From positions 70,756 to 134,755 of the forward strand of contig DASWRI010000026.1 of NCBI GenBank assembly GCA_036403235.1: a stretch of DNA of 64,000 nucleotides, given 5' to 3'. The position numbers and the translations under genes are program-made. Shown here one piece after another: positions 51,375 to 61,219 of this stretch (positions are counted from its first letter, which is position 1; each line of letters begins with the position of its first letter). The DNA comes from JBGTFE01 sp036403235. Its GTDB lineage: Bacteria; Acidobacteriota; Blastocatellia; Pyrinomonadales; Pyrinomonadaceae. The notes under the pieces were generated by a model. The model was not told the origin of the DNA and searched no databases. It saw nothing but the letters and a program-made list of their open reading frames with translations.

Positions 51375-52286
51375 TCACGGATAACGCACAACAATGGGCT
51401 TCGGTTCTTCCGGCAACGGAATAACTTCCGTTTCATTGGGAACAGCTTTGAAACGTCCTTCTTTCCAGTCAATCTTTGCTTGTTCGATTCGCTCTTTTGA
51501 GCTTGAGACGAAGTTCCACCAGATATGACGCTTTTCCATTTGTTCGCCCCCGAACAGCATCAATCGAGCCGCAGAGGATGATGCGGCAGAGAGAACAACT
51601 TCCTCGCCTGGTTTTAGAACGATAAGCTGACCGGCATTGAACATGCTATTGCCCGGCAGAAATTCTATCGAGCCGTCAACTATAAAAACTGCCCTCTCTT
51701 CATGTTCTGTAGGGATTTGCAGTCTTGAGCCGCTTTCAAGTAATACGTCGGCATAAAACATCTCAGAAAAGGTTTTTACCGGCGACTGCGCTCCATAAAG
51801 CGAGCCGGCGATAATACGCACTGTTTTGCCTTTATCTTTAATGACCGGGAGTTCACCACTTTCGTAATGAAAGAAGGTCGGGCTAGTTTCTTCATCTTTA
51901 ATTGGTAGGGCGACCCAGGATTGAATTCCGAAAAGTTCCGCGCCTGCTTTTCTAATTTCCTGCGGCGTGCGTTCCGAATGAGCAATGCCGCTTCCGGCGG
52001 TCATCCAATTAATTTCACCGGGACGAATCTGCTGCACCGTGCCGAGGCTATCCCGGTGCAGCAGTTCGCCTTTGAAAAGGTATGTAACCGTTGCCAGCCC
52101 AATATGCGGGTGTGGTGCAACATCAAGTCCTTTGCCCGCGCTTAAAATTTCCGGTCCCATTTCATCGAAAAAGATAAAGGGACCGACCATCCGTCGCCTG
52201 CCGGACGGCAAGACGCGCCGAACCTTAAAACCTTCAGTAAGCTCTCGGCTGCGCGATTCTATAACGATGTCAACGGGTGTATCCAT
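51375..52286 (-). CDS. Pirin family protein
   Basis: A 303-residue bicupin. The N-terminal cupin has the metal ligands in DVAPHPHIGLATVTYLFKGE and GEINWMTAGSGIAHSERTP; the C-terminal cupin is seen from VDVLLESGSRLQI on. Bacterial pirins bind Fe and some act as quercetin dioxygenases or as redox regulators. Length about 300 is normal. It is the last gene of a leftward run of redox-stress genes. Confidence 0.92.
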   Translation of the reverse strand: MDTPVDIVIESRSRELTEGFKVRRVLPSGRRRMVGPFIFFDEMGPEILSAGKGLDVAPHPHIGLATVTYLFKGELLHRDSLGTVQQIRPGEINWMTAGSGIAHSERTPQEIRKAGAELFGIQSWVALPIKDEETSPTFFHYESGELPVIKDKGKTVRIIAGSLYGAQSPVKTFSEMFYADVLLESGSRLQIPTEHEERAVFIVDGSIEFLPGNSMFNAGQLIVLKPGEEVVLSAASSSAARLMLFGGEQMEKRHIWWNFVSSSKERIEQAKIDWKEGRFKAVPNETEVIPLPEEPKPIVVRYP

Positions 52287-52303
52287 TTATGCCAATTATT
52301 TTA

Positions 52304-52903
52304 TCAAACGCGTGTAAATTTTGCCGCAATTTCAGCCACTCGCCTGCCTTGCAGGCGCCCCGCCGTTAGGGCAACTTCGTCAGGGTCGAGCTGAGCATTG
52401 TTTGATGTAAAAGATGCGCCATAAGGATTACCCGCTTCAAACTGACTGGCTTCGACGTATCCAGGTGAAACAATCAGCATATTCCAATGATAAAAAATTG
52501 TGTTCAGTGAAAGAATGGTCGCTTCCTGTCCGCCGTGCGCCGTCGCGGTCGTCGTAAAAGACGAGCCGATTTTGTTGGTTAATGCGCCTTTCGCCCACAG
52601 CCCGCCGGTCTGGTCGATAAAATTTTTCAATTGTGCCGACGGAAGTCCGTAGCGGGTCGGTGTGCCGAAAATTATCGCGTCAGCCCATTCCAAATCTTCG
52701 TTGGTCGCCTCCCGCACATCTGACGTTTCTTCGATGTGCTGTTTCCAGACCGGATTATTGCCCCAAACTTCATCGGGTGCCGTTTCCTTAACTTTTAGAA
52801 GCCTTACTTCGGCGCCTGCCGCGCGTGCTCCTTCTTCGACCGCCTGTGCCAACTTGTGCGTCGTACCGGTTTGGCTGTAATAAATAATTGCAACTTTTGC
52901 CAT
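52304..52903 (-). CDS. wrbA: NAD(P)H:quinone oxidoreductase WrbA
   Basis: A 199-residue flavodoxin-like FMN enzyme that reduces quinones by two electrons, avoiding semiquinone radicals. Start ATG at 52903 with GAGGAG 9 bp upstream; MAKVAIIYYSQTGTTHKLAQ is the FMN phosphate loop, IIFGTPTRYGLPSAQLKNF and GSSFTTTATAHGGQEATIL are WrbA signatures. A longer reading to 52942 lacks a ribosome-binding site. Eighteen bases separate it from the pirin gene. Confidence 0.95.
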   Translation of the reverse strand: MAKVAIIYYSQTGTTHKLAQAVEEGARAAGAEVRLLKVKETAPDEVWGNNPVWKQHIEETSDVREATNEDLEWADAIIFGTPTRYGLPSAQLKNFIDQTGGLWAKGALTNKIGSSFTTTATAHGGQEATILSLNTIFYHWNMLIVSPGYVEASQFEAGNPYGASFTSNNAQLDPDEVALTAGRLQGRRVAEIAAKFTRV

Positions 52904-53000
52904 TTGATTTTTCTCCTCTTGTATTAAAAAAATAAACAACAACCGAAAGGAATTATCTTAGCTCTCGACATTCCCTCCGGTCGGTTCGATTACTGTTAAA

Positions 53001-53702
53001 TTAAGCTAAGTCAAACAAAATAAATTCCGTTTCGTTTTCCAAAGCCTTTAGTTTCAGTAGCTTTTCATCGCTAACTGCTGCGCCGTCGCTTGCCTGCAAA
53101 GTTTCGCCGTTGATTTCCAATGAACCTTTTATGACTTGCAGCCATGCGTACCGCTTTTCCTTCAAATCGTATGAAACTTCCTCGTCTTGCGCTAAAATAG
53201 AATTGAAAACCGAAACATCTTGATTGATTTTCAGCGAATCCTCGCGCGCGTCATGCGAGGCGACAAGTTTCAATTTTCCGCTTTTTTCTTCAGGCGCGAA
53301 CATTTTCTGCTCGTAACCGGGTTTCAAATAATTTTTTTCCGGCAGAATCCAAATCTGATAAAAATGCAATTTGTCCGTTTTTGAAGGATTATATTCGCTG
53401 TGCCGGATGCCGATGCCGGCAGTCATTCTCTGCCATTCGTGCGGACGCAGAATTTCTTCTCCGCCGGTTGAATCTTTATGCGCGATGGCGCCTTCGACGA
53501 CATATGAAAGAATTTCCATGTCGGCGTGACCGTGCGTTCCGAATCCTTGTCCGGGCGTAACCCTGTCTTCGTTAATTACTCTAAGCGAGCGGAATCCCAT
53601 CATTTCCGGGTTATAATAATCGGCGAATGAAAACGTGTGATATGTGTTCAGCCAACCATGCTCGGCGTGTCCTCTTTGATTTCCTTTAACTACTTGTAAC
53701 AT
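53001..53702 (-). CDS. Pirin-like bicupin (YhaK type)
   Basis: A 233-residue short pirin: HGWLNTYHTFSFADYYNPEM, GFGTHGHADMEILSYVVEGA (metal His pair), EWQRMTAGIGIRHSEYNPS and a second degenerate cupin. YhaK-type proteins are short pirins that react to oxidative stress; some degrade quercetin. Metal ligands of the first cupin are intact (HGHADME, RHSEYN). Confidence 0.92.
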   Translation of the reverse strand: MLQVVKGNQRGHAEHGWLNTYHTFSFADYYNPEMMGFRSLRVINEDRVTPGQGFGTHGHADMEILSYVVEGAIAHKDSTGGEEILRPHEWQRMTAGIGIRHSEYNPSKTDKLHFYQIWILPEKNYLKPGYEQKMFAPEEKSGKLKLVASHDAREDSLKINQDVSVFNSILAQDEEVSYDLKEKRYAWLQVIKGSLEINGETLQASDGAAVSDEKLLKLKALENETEFILFDLA

Positions 53703-53794
53703 TTCTTTTCTCCTTGCAGTTTAATTAACCGTTAACTAAAGAATACAGAAAATTTAACCGCTTGAAACCATCAATAGTAATGGCATTTCTCTCA

Positions 53795-54541
53795 TCAATT
53801 CGGGTGATTTTCGACTGGTTTTGCCGCCCGAAAAGCTGTCAGGACAATTAAACCTGCGGGCAGCAAAACAGCCAGTAAGCCGAAATTAACGAACAAAACA
53901 GCGCCGCCGATTGCACCGAATAAAAAACCGAGAATAGCGACGCCGACCTTTTTTAGCCTTTCCCTGATTTCCGCGGCATTTTCCTCGGCGTCATCAGACT
54001 TGAACACTCGGAAGGTGAATTTTGTTAAATCAATCGAAAACTGCGTCACATTTCCCGTCATGACGGTCGTCATCGTTAATTTGCTTAAGAATTGCTTCAT
54101 ATACGCATTTTGAATTGCCATTGCCATCACGCCGATTGCGCCGACAATAATCGTTTGAGTTTCCGACATTTTTACCGCTGATTCCGGCTGAAAATGCCAG
54201 CCGACAAATGCAAAGGCAAAAAGGAAAACCGCCTCCAGAATCATCAAGTAGAACAGAGCATTTTTTTGAGAGCGTTCCAGGCGACACGCAATCAGGTAGC
54301 TTGCGCCGACTGCCGCAACAAAAATCGGAAACATCACGAGCTTCGGCAAAACGCCTTCCGTAGATGCACGCACTAAAGACGCGCCGGCTAGCACAAAGTT
54401 TCCCGTCACATGCGCCGTAAAAATACCGCCGAGCGCGATAAAACCGGCGGTATCAACAAATCCCGAAACAAAACTCAGCAAAAATGTCGTATATTTTTCT
54501 TTCAAAAAAATCCTCGCCAAATTATAAAGCCCATCGCGCAA
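53795..54541 (-). CDS. YoaK family (DUF1275) membrane protein
   Basis: A 248-residue polytopic protein: FVSGFVDTAGFIALGGIFTAHVTGNFVLAGASLV at the start is the family hallmark (given here as two pieces: FVSGFVDTAGFIALGG and FTAHVTGNFVLAG). At least six membrane helices are visible. Function unknown; possibly a small-molecule transporter. It ends in the redox-stress gene run and starts 8 bp after the DoxX gene stop. Confidence 0.9.
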   Translation of the reverse strand: MRDGLYNLARIFLKEKYTTFLLSFVSGFVDTAGFIALGGIFTAHVTGNFVLAGASLVRASTEGVLPKLVMFPIFVAAVGASYLIACRLERSQKNALFYLMILEAVFLFAFAFVGWHFQPESAVKMSETQTIIVGAIGVMAMAIQNAYMKQFLSKLTMTTVMTGNVTQFSIDLTKFTFRVFKSDDAEENAAEIRERLKKVGVAILGFLFGAIGGAVLFVNFGLLAVLLPAGLIVLTAFRAAKPVENHPN

Positions 54542-54549
54542 ATCAATTT

Positions 54550-54984
54550 CTAACTAAAAAACCGATACAAATAATAATCCACCGAAAATCGTCCTGCACC
54601 AATAAGAAAAATAAATAGATAGCTGAGACTGTACATATACGGAATATCGCGGACGCTTAAAACGTCCTTGCGATGAACAACGAAATATCCGGTCAGAGTC
54701 ACAGCGAGAATCGGCAATACAGAAATCCTCGTCGCCAAACCGAGCGCGACTAAAACAGGCGCAACGAGATCCGAAAAATCAGCGATCAATTGATTCAGTT
54801 TCGGCGGCAAACCGAGCGGATTCGGGACGATTTCCGGAACGCCGCCTGCTTTCGCCATCTTTTTCAAACCGTGAACGCGAATCATTTCATAACAGAGCAG
54901 CAATCTAAAAACGAGCAAGGCAAAATTATTAAAGCCGCTGCCAACATCCGAATAGAAAATATTTTGTAAAACTTCAACACTCAT
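54550..54984 (-). CDS. DoxX family membrane protein
   Basis: The ATG at 54984 (144 residues) is preferred to one at 55050 that would overlap the upstream gene by 50 bp. Four helices with the DoxX motif: FALLVFRLLLCYEMIRVHGL, FSDLVAPVLVALGLATRISV, ILAVTLTGYFVVHRKD. DoxX proteins are membrane subunits of quinone-linked or thiol-detoxification systems. The 16-bp gap to the amidohydrolase gene and the common strand suggest an operon. Confidence 0.85.
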   Translation of the reverse strand: MSVEVLQNIFYSDVGSGFNNFALLVFRLLLCYEMIRVHGLKKMAKAGGVPEIVPNPLGLPPKLNQLIADFSDLVAPVLVALGLATRISVLPILAVTLTGYFVVHRKDVLSVRDIPYMYSLSYLFIFLIGAGRFSVDYYLYRFFS

Positions 54985-55000
54985 TTCTCTTTCCACACGC

Positions 55001-56950
55001 TTAAAAAGCGCATCCGCAGGCAAATCCCCAATCATTGCCGAAAATGTCAAAACTGCTCTTAACTTCAGTTTTTGCCGGCTGCAATATCGCGTGATTGTGA
55101 CCGCAATCGGCGTGATTGTGATTTTGTAATTGGGCGGTTTTACTTCTTTGTTGATTGCTGTAACCGCCGAAAGTTTTTACCGGCGACCACGATGGACTGA
55201 CGGGTAATGCGGGCGGTGAAAACTGTTTATAATCCTCGGCAGCGTAAACGATTTTGCCGCCGACAACGGTTAAGACGGCTTCGAGTGATTTGATTTGTTC
55301 TTCGGGAATCGTGAAAAAATCCGCTGAAAGCATTACTAAATCGGCGAGCTGCCCAACTTCGATAGAGCCTTTTTTGCCGCTATCGTTGGAAAACCAGCTG
55401 CTTCCGACCGTCCACAAACGCAAAGCTTCCATCCTGTCCAGCCGGTTCGATTCGTCATACATTTGCAAGCCGCCGATTGTTCTGCCCGTCGAAAGCCAGT
55501 AAAGCGAGACGAACGGATTGTAGCTCGCCACGCGAGTCGCGTCCGTTCCGGCGCCGACCGGAACGCCGAGTTCCAGCATCCGGCGAATCGGCGGAGTGCG
55601 TTTTGTCTGGGCTTTCCCGTAACGATCTACGAAATACTCTCCCTGATAAGCCATCCGGTGCTGAATTGCGATGCCGCCGCCTAATTTTTTAATGCGCTCG
55701 ATGTTTTTGTCGGAAATCGTTTCGGCGTGGTCAATAAACCAGCCTAATTTATCAATCGGAATCTCGCGATGAACTTTTTCATAAACATTTAAGGCGCGTG
55801 TAATTGATTCGTCATAAGTTGCGTGCAGGCGAAACGCCCAGTTGTTTTCCGCCAAAAGGCGGACGACTCTGTAAAGCTCGTCTTCCATTACTGCCGGTAA
55901 ATCGGGACGCGGTTCGAGAAAATCTTCAAAATCCGCCGCCGAGAAAACCAGCATTTCGCCCGCGCCATTGTGCCGGTAAAAATCGTCTCCCTGACGCGGC
56001 TTGAGCATTTTCGTCCAGCGCTCGAAATCCTGTAATTCTTCTTTCGGTTTCTGTGTGAAAAGATTATAAGCAAAGCGAGTCGTTAATTGATTTTCTTTGT
56101 GCAACTGCTCGATAACTTTGTAATCATCGGGATAATTCTGAAAGCCGCCCCCTGCGTCAATCACGCTCGTTACTCCGAAACGATTAAGTTCCCGCATAAA
56201 ATGCCGGGTTGAATTTATTTGGTCGTCGAAAGATAGTTTCGGACCTTTTGCCAATGTCGAATAAAGAATGTTGGCGTTCGGTTTGGCGATAAGAAGCCCG
56301 GTCGGATTACCCTGCGAGTCTCGCTCGATCAAACCGCCCGGCGGATTCGGCGTGTCTTTCGTATAGCCGACCGCTCGCAAAGCCGCACCGTTTAGAAAAG
56401 CGCGGTCATAAAGATGGAGAATAAATACAGGCGTATCGGGCGCGGCGGCGTTGATTTCATCGAGCGTCGGCATCCGTTTTTCCTTAAACTGAAATTCAGT
56501 CCAGCCGCCGACCACGCGCACCCATTGCGGCGGCGGAGTATTGCGGGCTTGCTCCCTGAGCATGGCAAGAGCGTCGGAGAGTGAACTAACGCCGTCCCAG
56601 CGCAGCTCCATGTTGTAATTAAGCCCTCCGCGAATCGGGTGCATATGCGAATCGTTCAGACCGGGAATGACGGTTTTTTTATTCGCGTTGATAACCTGAG
56701 TTTTCTCGCCTTTAAAGCTCATTACTTCACGCTCTTTGCCGACCGCAATAAACTTTCCGTCTTTGACAGCCACAGCTTCGGCGAAGCTTCGCCGCTCATT
56801 CTGAGTGGCAATTTTAGCGTTAATAATGATTAAATCGGCGTTCGTTTTTACATTCTCCTGATTCATAATTTCTCCTCTAATAGTTTTGCCGAAAGATGCG
56901 GAAAACCCAGCAAGCAAACCGGCATTAATGAAATCCCGACGGGTTACCAT
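55001..56950 (-). CDS. Tat-exported YtcJ-type amidohydrolase with His/Cys-rich tail
   Basis: A 649-residue metal-dependent amidohydrolase. RRDFINAGLLAGFSASFG is a twin-arginine signal. Metal ligands are seen in PGLNDSHMHPIRGG, DHAETIS and GAGTDATR. The C-terminal part is typical of the family up to about 590 (VVGGKIVYAAEDYK). The last 50 residues add a His/Cys tail: QNHNHADCGHNHAILQ and GFACGCAF, which may bind metal. The substrate is not predictable; YtcJ members hydrolyse varied amides or ureas. Confidence 0.9.
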   Translation of the reverse strand: MVTRRDFINAGLLAGFSASFGKTIRGEIMNQENVKTNADLIIINAKIATQNERRSFAEAVAVKDGKFIAVGKEREVMSFKGEKTQVINANKKTVIPGLNDSHMHPIRGGLNYNMELRWDGVSSLSDALAMLREQARNTPPPQWVRVVGGWTEFQFKEKRMPTLDEINAAAPDTPVFILHLYDRAFLNGAALRAVGYTKDTPNPPGGLIERDSQGNPTGLLIAKPNANILYSTLAKGPKLSFDDQINSTRHFMRELNRFGVTSVIDAGGGFQNYPDDYKVIEQLHKENQLTTRFAYNLFTQKPKEELQDFERWTKMLKPRQGDDFYRHNGAGEMLVFSAADFEDFLEPRPDLPAVMEDELYRVVRLLAENNWAFRLHATYDESITRALNVYEKVHREIPIDKLGWFIDHAETISDKNIERIKKLGGGIAIQHRMAYQGEYFVDRYGKAQTKRTPPIRRMLELGVPVGAGTDATRVASYNPFVSLYWLSTGRTIGGLQMYDESNRLDRMEALRLWTVGSSWFSNDSGKKGSIEVGQLADLVMLSADFFTIPEEQIKSLEAVLTVVGGKIVYAAEDYKQFSPPALPVSPSWSPVKTFGGYSNQQRSKTAQLQNHNHADCGHNHAILQPAKTEVKSSFDIFGNDWGFACGCAF

Positions 56951-56952
56951 AA

Positions 56953-57519
56953 CTATTCATTCTGCCTCGCCGATTTGAAAAGCCAATTGCGGAGCAATTG
57001 TGTCACATACGGCATGACGACGTAAGTCATCAACCCGACGATAATCGAAGTAACGATCAAACCGCTGGCGAGCGGATGCCCTAGAAACGGCACGGCTTCA
57101 AAAAGCGGCGAAAGCAGCCGCGGAACTAGAAGCGAAAGCGGATAGATCGCCGCCGCCGTGATTAAGAATTGTTTATACGGTTGGGGTTTGTTTGTCGAAT
57201 TCGGAGGCGTGAACCACACATCAATGCCGGCACGGACGGAAGTGCGGTCGCCGCCTTCAAACGCGTCATGCACCTTTTCGATGAATGCTTTGCGCTCAGG
57301 AGAGTCGAGCCAGCGCTCCAAGTCTTGATTAGCTTGAAATCTGACGATAGTCGTATAGGTCAGTTCATCGCCGGTCGCAGGAAAGACCTCTCTGCCGAGA
57401 TAACCAGGCGAGGCGCTGACCGCTTCCAGAATCTCTTTCAGCCAATTTTCGTAGCGCGGCTGGTTTTCCCTTTCGATTGTATGCTCAATGACCAGCGCGG
57501 TCGGTTCGTTGCCGTTCAC
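56953..57519 (-). CDS. ABM-domain monooxygenase fused to a membrane anchor
   Basis: A 188-residue protein: an antibiotic-biosynthesis-monooxygenase-like domain (about 8-105: EHTIERENQPRYENWLKEIL, ASPGYLGREVF, YTTIVRFQANQDLERWLDS), then two or three hydrophobic segments (about 117-178) and a short basic end. ABM enzymes oxidise quinol-like aromatics without cofactor. The gene is 2 bp upstream of the amidohydrolase start. Confidence 0.88.
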   Translation of the reverse strand: MNGNEPTALVIEHTIERENQPRYENWLKEILEAVSASPGYLGREVFPATGDELTYTTIVRFQANQDLERWLDSPERKAFIEKVHDAFEGGDRTSVRAGIDVWFTPPNSTNKPQPYKQFLITAAAIYPLSLLVPRLLSPLFEAVPFLGHPLASGLIVTSIIVGLMTYVVMPYVTQLLRNWLFKSARQNE

Positions 57520-57614
57520 TGATGCAGCCCCCTTGATGCTTCTAGCTTACAAATAAAAATCGGAACTTTCGGAAGACTGAAGCAGATTCGCCTCCCGAAA
57601 GTTTCTTTAAGATG

Positions 57615-58322
57615 TTACTGATTACCTAAAGTTTTGGTGCTCGCCGCTTCGAGAACTTTCTCGACCTCTTCTTGAACCGCGCCGCCTTCGTTAGCATGTC
57701 CGCCAAGAACTGATTTTGCGTAACGGATACCGATGCCATAGGCTCCGGCATGTTCCATCGCCACGCCGAGAACTGGCGCATAAGTGTCCTGCCGCGCCCA
57801 GTCACGCTGGAATTCAAGCAGCACCTGAAGCCAGGTCATCGGCACCGCGCCTGCTTGTATTAACCGCTGAACCGATCTTTCATGAGCTTCGGCACTCGTC
57901 CCGCCTGAAGCGTCCGTGACGATATAAACTTCGTATCCGGCTTCGAGCATATCGATAGCCGGCATTACCAAGCAGACCTCCGTCCAGAGCGCCGCCATAA
58001 CGATTTTTTTGCGACCGGTTTTTTCGATCGCCGCACGAAATTTCTCGTCGTCCCAGGAATTCATCGAAGTCCGATCCACCGGCTGCTGGTCCGGGTAAAG
58101 CTCCTGAATCTCCGGAAATAAATCGCCGCTAAAAGTCTTCGCCGCGACAGTCGTCAAAACCGTCGGCACATTAAAGATTTTAGCCGCTTTAGCGAGTCCG
58201 ACGACGTTGTTGATTAAAGTTTGACGGTCTATCGACTGCACGCCGAAAGCCATCTGCGGTTGGTGGTCAATCAGGACCACTGCACTGTTTTCTGGGGTTA
58301 TTAATGAACGTATTTCTTGCAT
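57615..58322 (-). CDS. Isochorismatase-family hydrolase (YcaC-like)
   Basis: A 235-residue cysteine hydrolase. Catalytic triad candidates: Asp in VVLIDHQPQMAFGV, Lys in the AAKTF region, and Cys in ALWTEVCLVMPAIDML with the family cis-peptide before it. The segment YIVTDASGGTSAEAHERSVQ matches YcaC-type proteins. Substrate unknown. It heads the leftward run that ends with pirin. Confidence 0.9.
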   Translation of the reverse strand: MQEIRSLITPENSAVVLIDHQPQMAFGVQSIDRQTLINNVVGLAKAAKIFNVPTVLTTVAAKTFSGDLFPEIQELYPDQQPVDRTSMNSWDDEKFRAAIEKTGRKKIVMAALWTEVCLVMPAIDMLEAGYEVYIVTDASGGTSAEAHERSVQRLIQAGAVPMTWLQVLLEFQRDWARQDTYAPVLGVAMEHAGAYGIGIRYAKSVLGGHANEGGAVQEEVEKVLEAASTKTLGNQ

Positions 58323-58523
58323 AAATGATATTTCCCTAGCTTTTTTTGTTGCCTTGTAACCTGTTTTAGCAAATGATAGGTCTAAGTATAGGAAGGCGTG
58401 AAGATTATTGAAACATCCTTAAGAATGAAAAATTTCTAATACTTTCGGGTGAGAGAAGCACTAATTGAAGAAATTGAATTTTGGCAGGATAAAACGGATA
58501 GTTTCGTTTGGTTATCGCCGGTC

Positions 58524-58630
58524 GGCTTTGCCTTTTAATTCAATAAATAGCGCATAAAGTTGAAAATCACCGCATAAATCCTAATTTTATTCTACGTTTA
58601 TTCATCTTTTTTGAATTAAAAGGCAAAGCC
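58524..58630. repeat. Perfect 20-bp inverted repeat with 67-bp spacer
   Basis: GGCTTTGCCTTTTAATTCAA (58524-58543) and its reverse complement TTGAATTAAAAGGCAAAGCC (58611-58630). The spacer holds the direct repeat CGCATAAA twice. It occupies most of the 318-bp gap 58323-58640, which has no gene. It may be a small palindromic mobile unit or a terminator for both sides. Confidence 0.7.
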
Positions 58631-58640
58631 TCGCCGGTCA

Positions 58641-59273
58641 TTAAAAATCAAAGTGAATAAAGCCCCGCTTTACCGCAATAACTGCTGCTGAAATTCGGTT
58701 CGGCGCGCCGAGTTTGTCAAAGATTTTTTGAAGATGTGATTTTACGGTATTTATCGAGATATTTTGTTCGAACGCAATTTGTTTGTTGGAAAGCCCTTTA
58801 ACCATCATTTCCAAAATCTTCTTTTCGGTCGGGGTGATGTCGTCGCCCGTGACGTTTTCGCTTATAATTTCTGCGATTTCGGATGGGATGTATTTTTGAC
58901 CGGCGCTCACTGTGCGCAGCGCCTTAACAAATGCCTCCTTCACCATTACATCTTTGCGGATAAAACCCAAGGCGCCTTTTTTGAATGTATTCCTGATTTC
59001 GGCGTCGCCCGTGTGTTCGGCAAAAACGAGAATTTTCGTTTCGGGAGCAATCGCCAAGTACTTTTCGATAACATCTACTGCGCATGAATCCGGGAGTCGC
59101 AACGCCAGAATAACAACTTGGGGTTTCAATTTTTTGAACAGTTTCAGCCCGCGCGCGCCACTGTCAGCCTCGCCGACGATTTTAAAGTCGTCTTCGCGTT
59201 TTAAAACCTCGCTGACACCGATGCGCGTGAAAAGACAATTTTCAACTAGCAGAATACTGATCGGATTTTGCAT
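58641..59273 (-). CDS. NarL/LuxR-type regulator with degenerate receiver domain
   Basis: A 210-residue protein: receiver-like domain (about 1-120) and LuxR HTH (about 148-205: LTPTEKKILEMMVKGLSNKQ, ISINTVKSHLQKIFDKLG). In the receiver, the acidic pair reads VEN where active domains have DD, and the phosphoacceptor strand reads VVILALRLPD with Ala in place of Asp. The Lys (IRKDV) remains. Phosphorylation is therefore unlikely; the regulator may respond to protein level or a ligand. The start ATG at 59273 is preferred to a TTG three codons earlier. Confidence 0.88.
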   Translation of the reverse strand: MQNPISILLVENCLFTRIGVSEVLKREDDFKIVGEADSGARGLKLFKKLKPQVVILALRLPDSCAVDVIEKYLAIAPETKILVFAEHTGDAEIRNTFKKGALGFIRKDVMVKEAFVKALRTVSAGQKYIPSEIAEIISENVTGDDITPTEKKILEMMVKGLSNKQIAFEQNISINTVKSHLQKIFDKLGAPNRISAAVIAVKRGFIHFDF

Positions 59274-59375
59274 TAGAAACAATTATAAAAAACATATCAA
59301 AAAAATCTGATTTAGGAAACTACCTCAACAACAGATAGCGGCAACGACAGCAAAAAAGGTGTTGACACGGGAAAC

Positions 59376-59417
59376 AGTTTAGGTGTCAGAAAACTGTAGT
59401 TTTCTGACACCTAAACT
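59376..59417. repeat. Perfect 42-bp palindrome
   Basis: AGTTTAGGTGTCAGAAAACT (59376-59395), centre GT, AGTTTTCTGACACCTAAACT (59398-59417). Long perfect palindromes with a 2-nt centre are rare; it could be a transcription terminator, a protein-binding site or a mobile-element relic. Confidence 0.8.
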
Positions 59418-59538
59418 TGCATTTTAAAAATTAATATCTTGTATTGACATTAAGCCGCGACTGCTTTTTTACTTTGATTAATTAACGATTTTCTTTACTT
59501 AATCTAATAATTCTTTTTTGGAATAATTTTTTTTCTCC

Positions 59539-60630
<1,092 letters not shown>

Positions 60631-60641
<11 letters not shown>

Positions 60642-60963
60642 TTTTTTGTTCTTTAATTGTTGATAAGACGTCGTCAAGCTGACTAAATCGGGTTTCCCAA
60701 ATCTTTCTAAACTGCTCAAGCCATTTGTCTATTTCTTTCATTTTGTCTATTTCGAGTTGGTAATAAATTTCTCTGCCTTTGTATTCTTGTTTTATTAGTT
60801 CACACTCTGTCAAAATGCGTAGATGTTTAGAAACCGCTTGCCGGGTCGTGTTGAAATTTTCGGCAATAGCATTAGGTGTCATTGCCTGCAATGCAATTAA
60901 GGTTATGATTGCCCTCCTGGTCGGGTCGGCAATCGCTTGAAAAACGTCTCGTCTAATGTCCAT
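60631..60963 (-). CDS. ArsR-family winged-helix repressor
   Basis: A 110-residue regulator of the ArsR group that pairs with SRPBCC proteins: MDIRRDVFQAIADPTRRAII, then NFNTTRQAVSKHLRILTECE (recognition helix) and YYQLEIDKMKEIDKWLEQ. No Cys metal motif is visible, so metal sensing is unlikely. Start ATG at 60963. An operator-like dyad lies 40 bp upstream. Confidence 0.92.
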
Positions 60964-61000
60964 AATTTTATATGTGCCACCACACGGTTGCAAATACAAA

Positions 61001-61018
61001 TGCAATTATATGGTTGCA
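61001..61018. promoter_or_regulatory. Putative ArsR operator
   Basis: TGCAATTATATGGTTGCA has dyad ends TGCAA/TTGCA. A further GGTTGCAAATACAAATGCAA half-site series lies next to it toward the gene. Such TTGCAT-type dyads precede ArsR-SRPBCC operons. Confidence 0.6.
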
Positions 61019-61079
61019 TTTATATTTTTGTCAAGTAGTCTTTTGTGAGTGATAAATGTATGGAAGTTTTTGATAGTTT

Positions 61080-61219
61080 CGACTTATTGGCTGCGGTTCT
61101 ATTTGTCTTCACGGCAAAATAATCCCAAACCACCTTCCCAATATCCGCGATAGTCTTTTCATTCGCATCGACATTTTCCTTTGAATCCGTCACGAAAACG
61201 CTGATGAGAAAGTGTTTTT
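61080..61219 (-). pseudogene. Class A beta-lactamase C-terminal relic
   Basis: The minus-strand frame reads KHFLISVFVTDSKENVDANE then KTIADIGKVVWDYFAVK, the last helix and strand of class A serine beta-lactamases (the FVTDS segment and IADIGK end). No active-site motif is left; upstream DNA in this 400-bp gap (61006-61402) is unrelated. Only about 45 residues survive. Confidence 0.65.
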
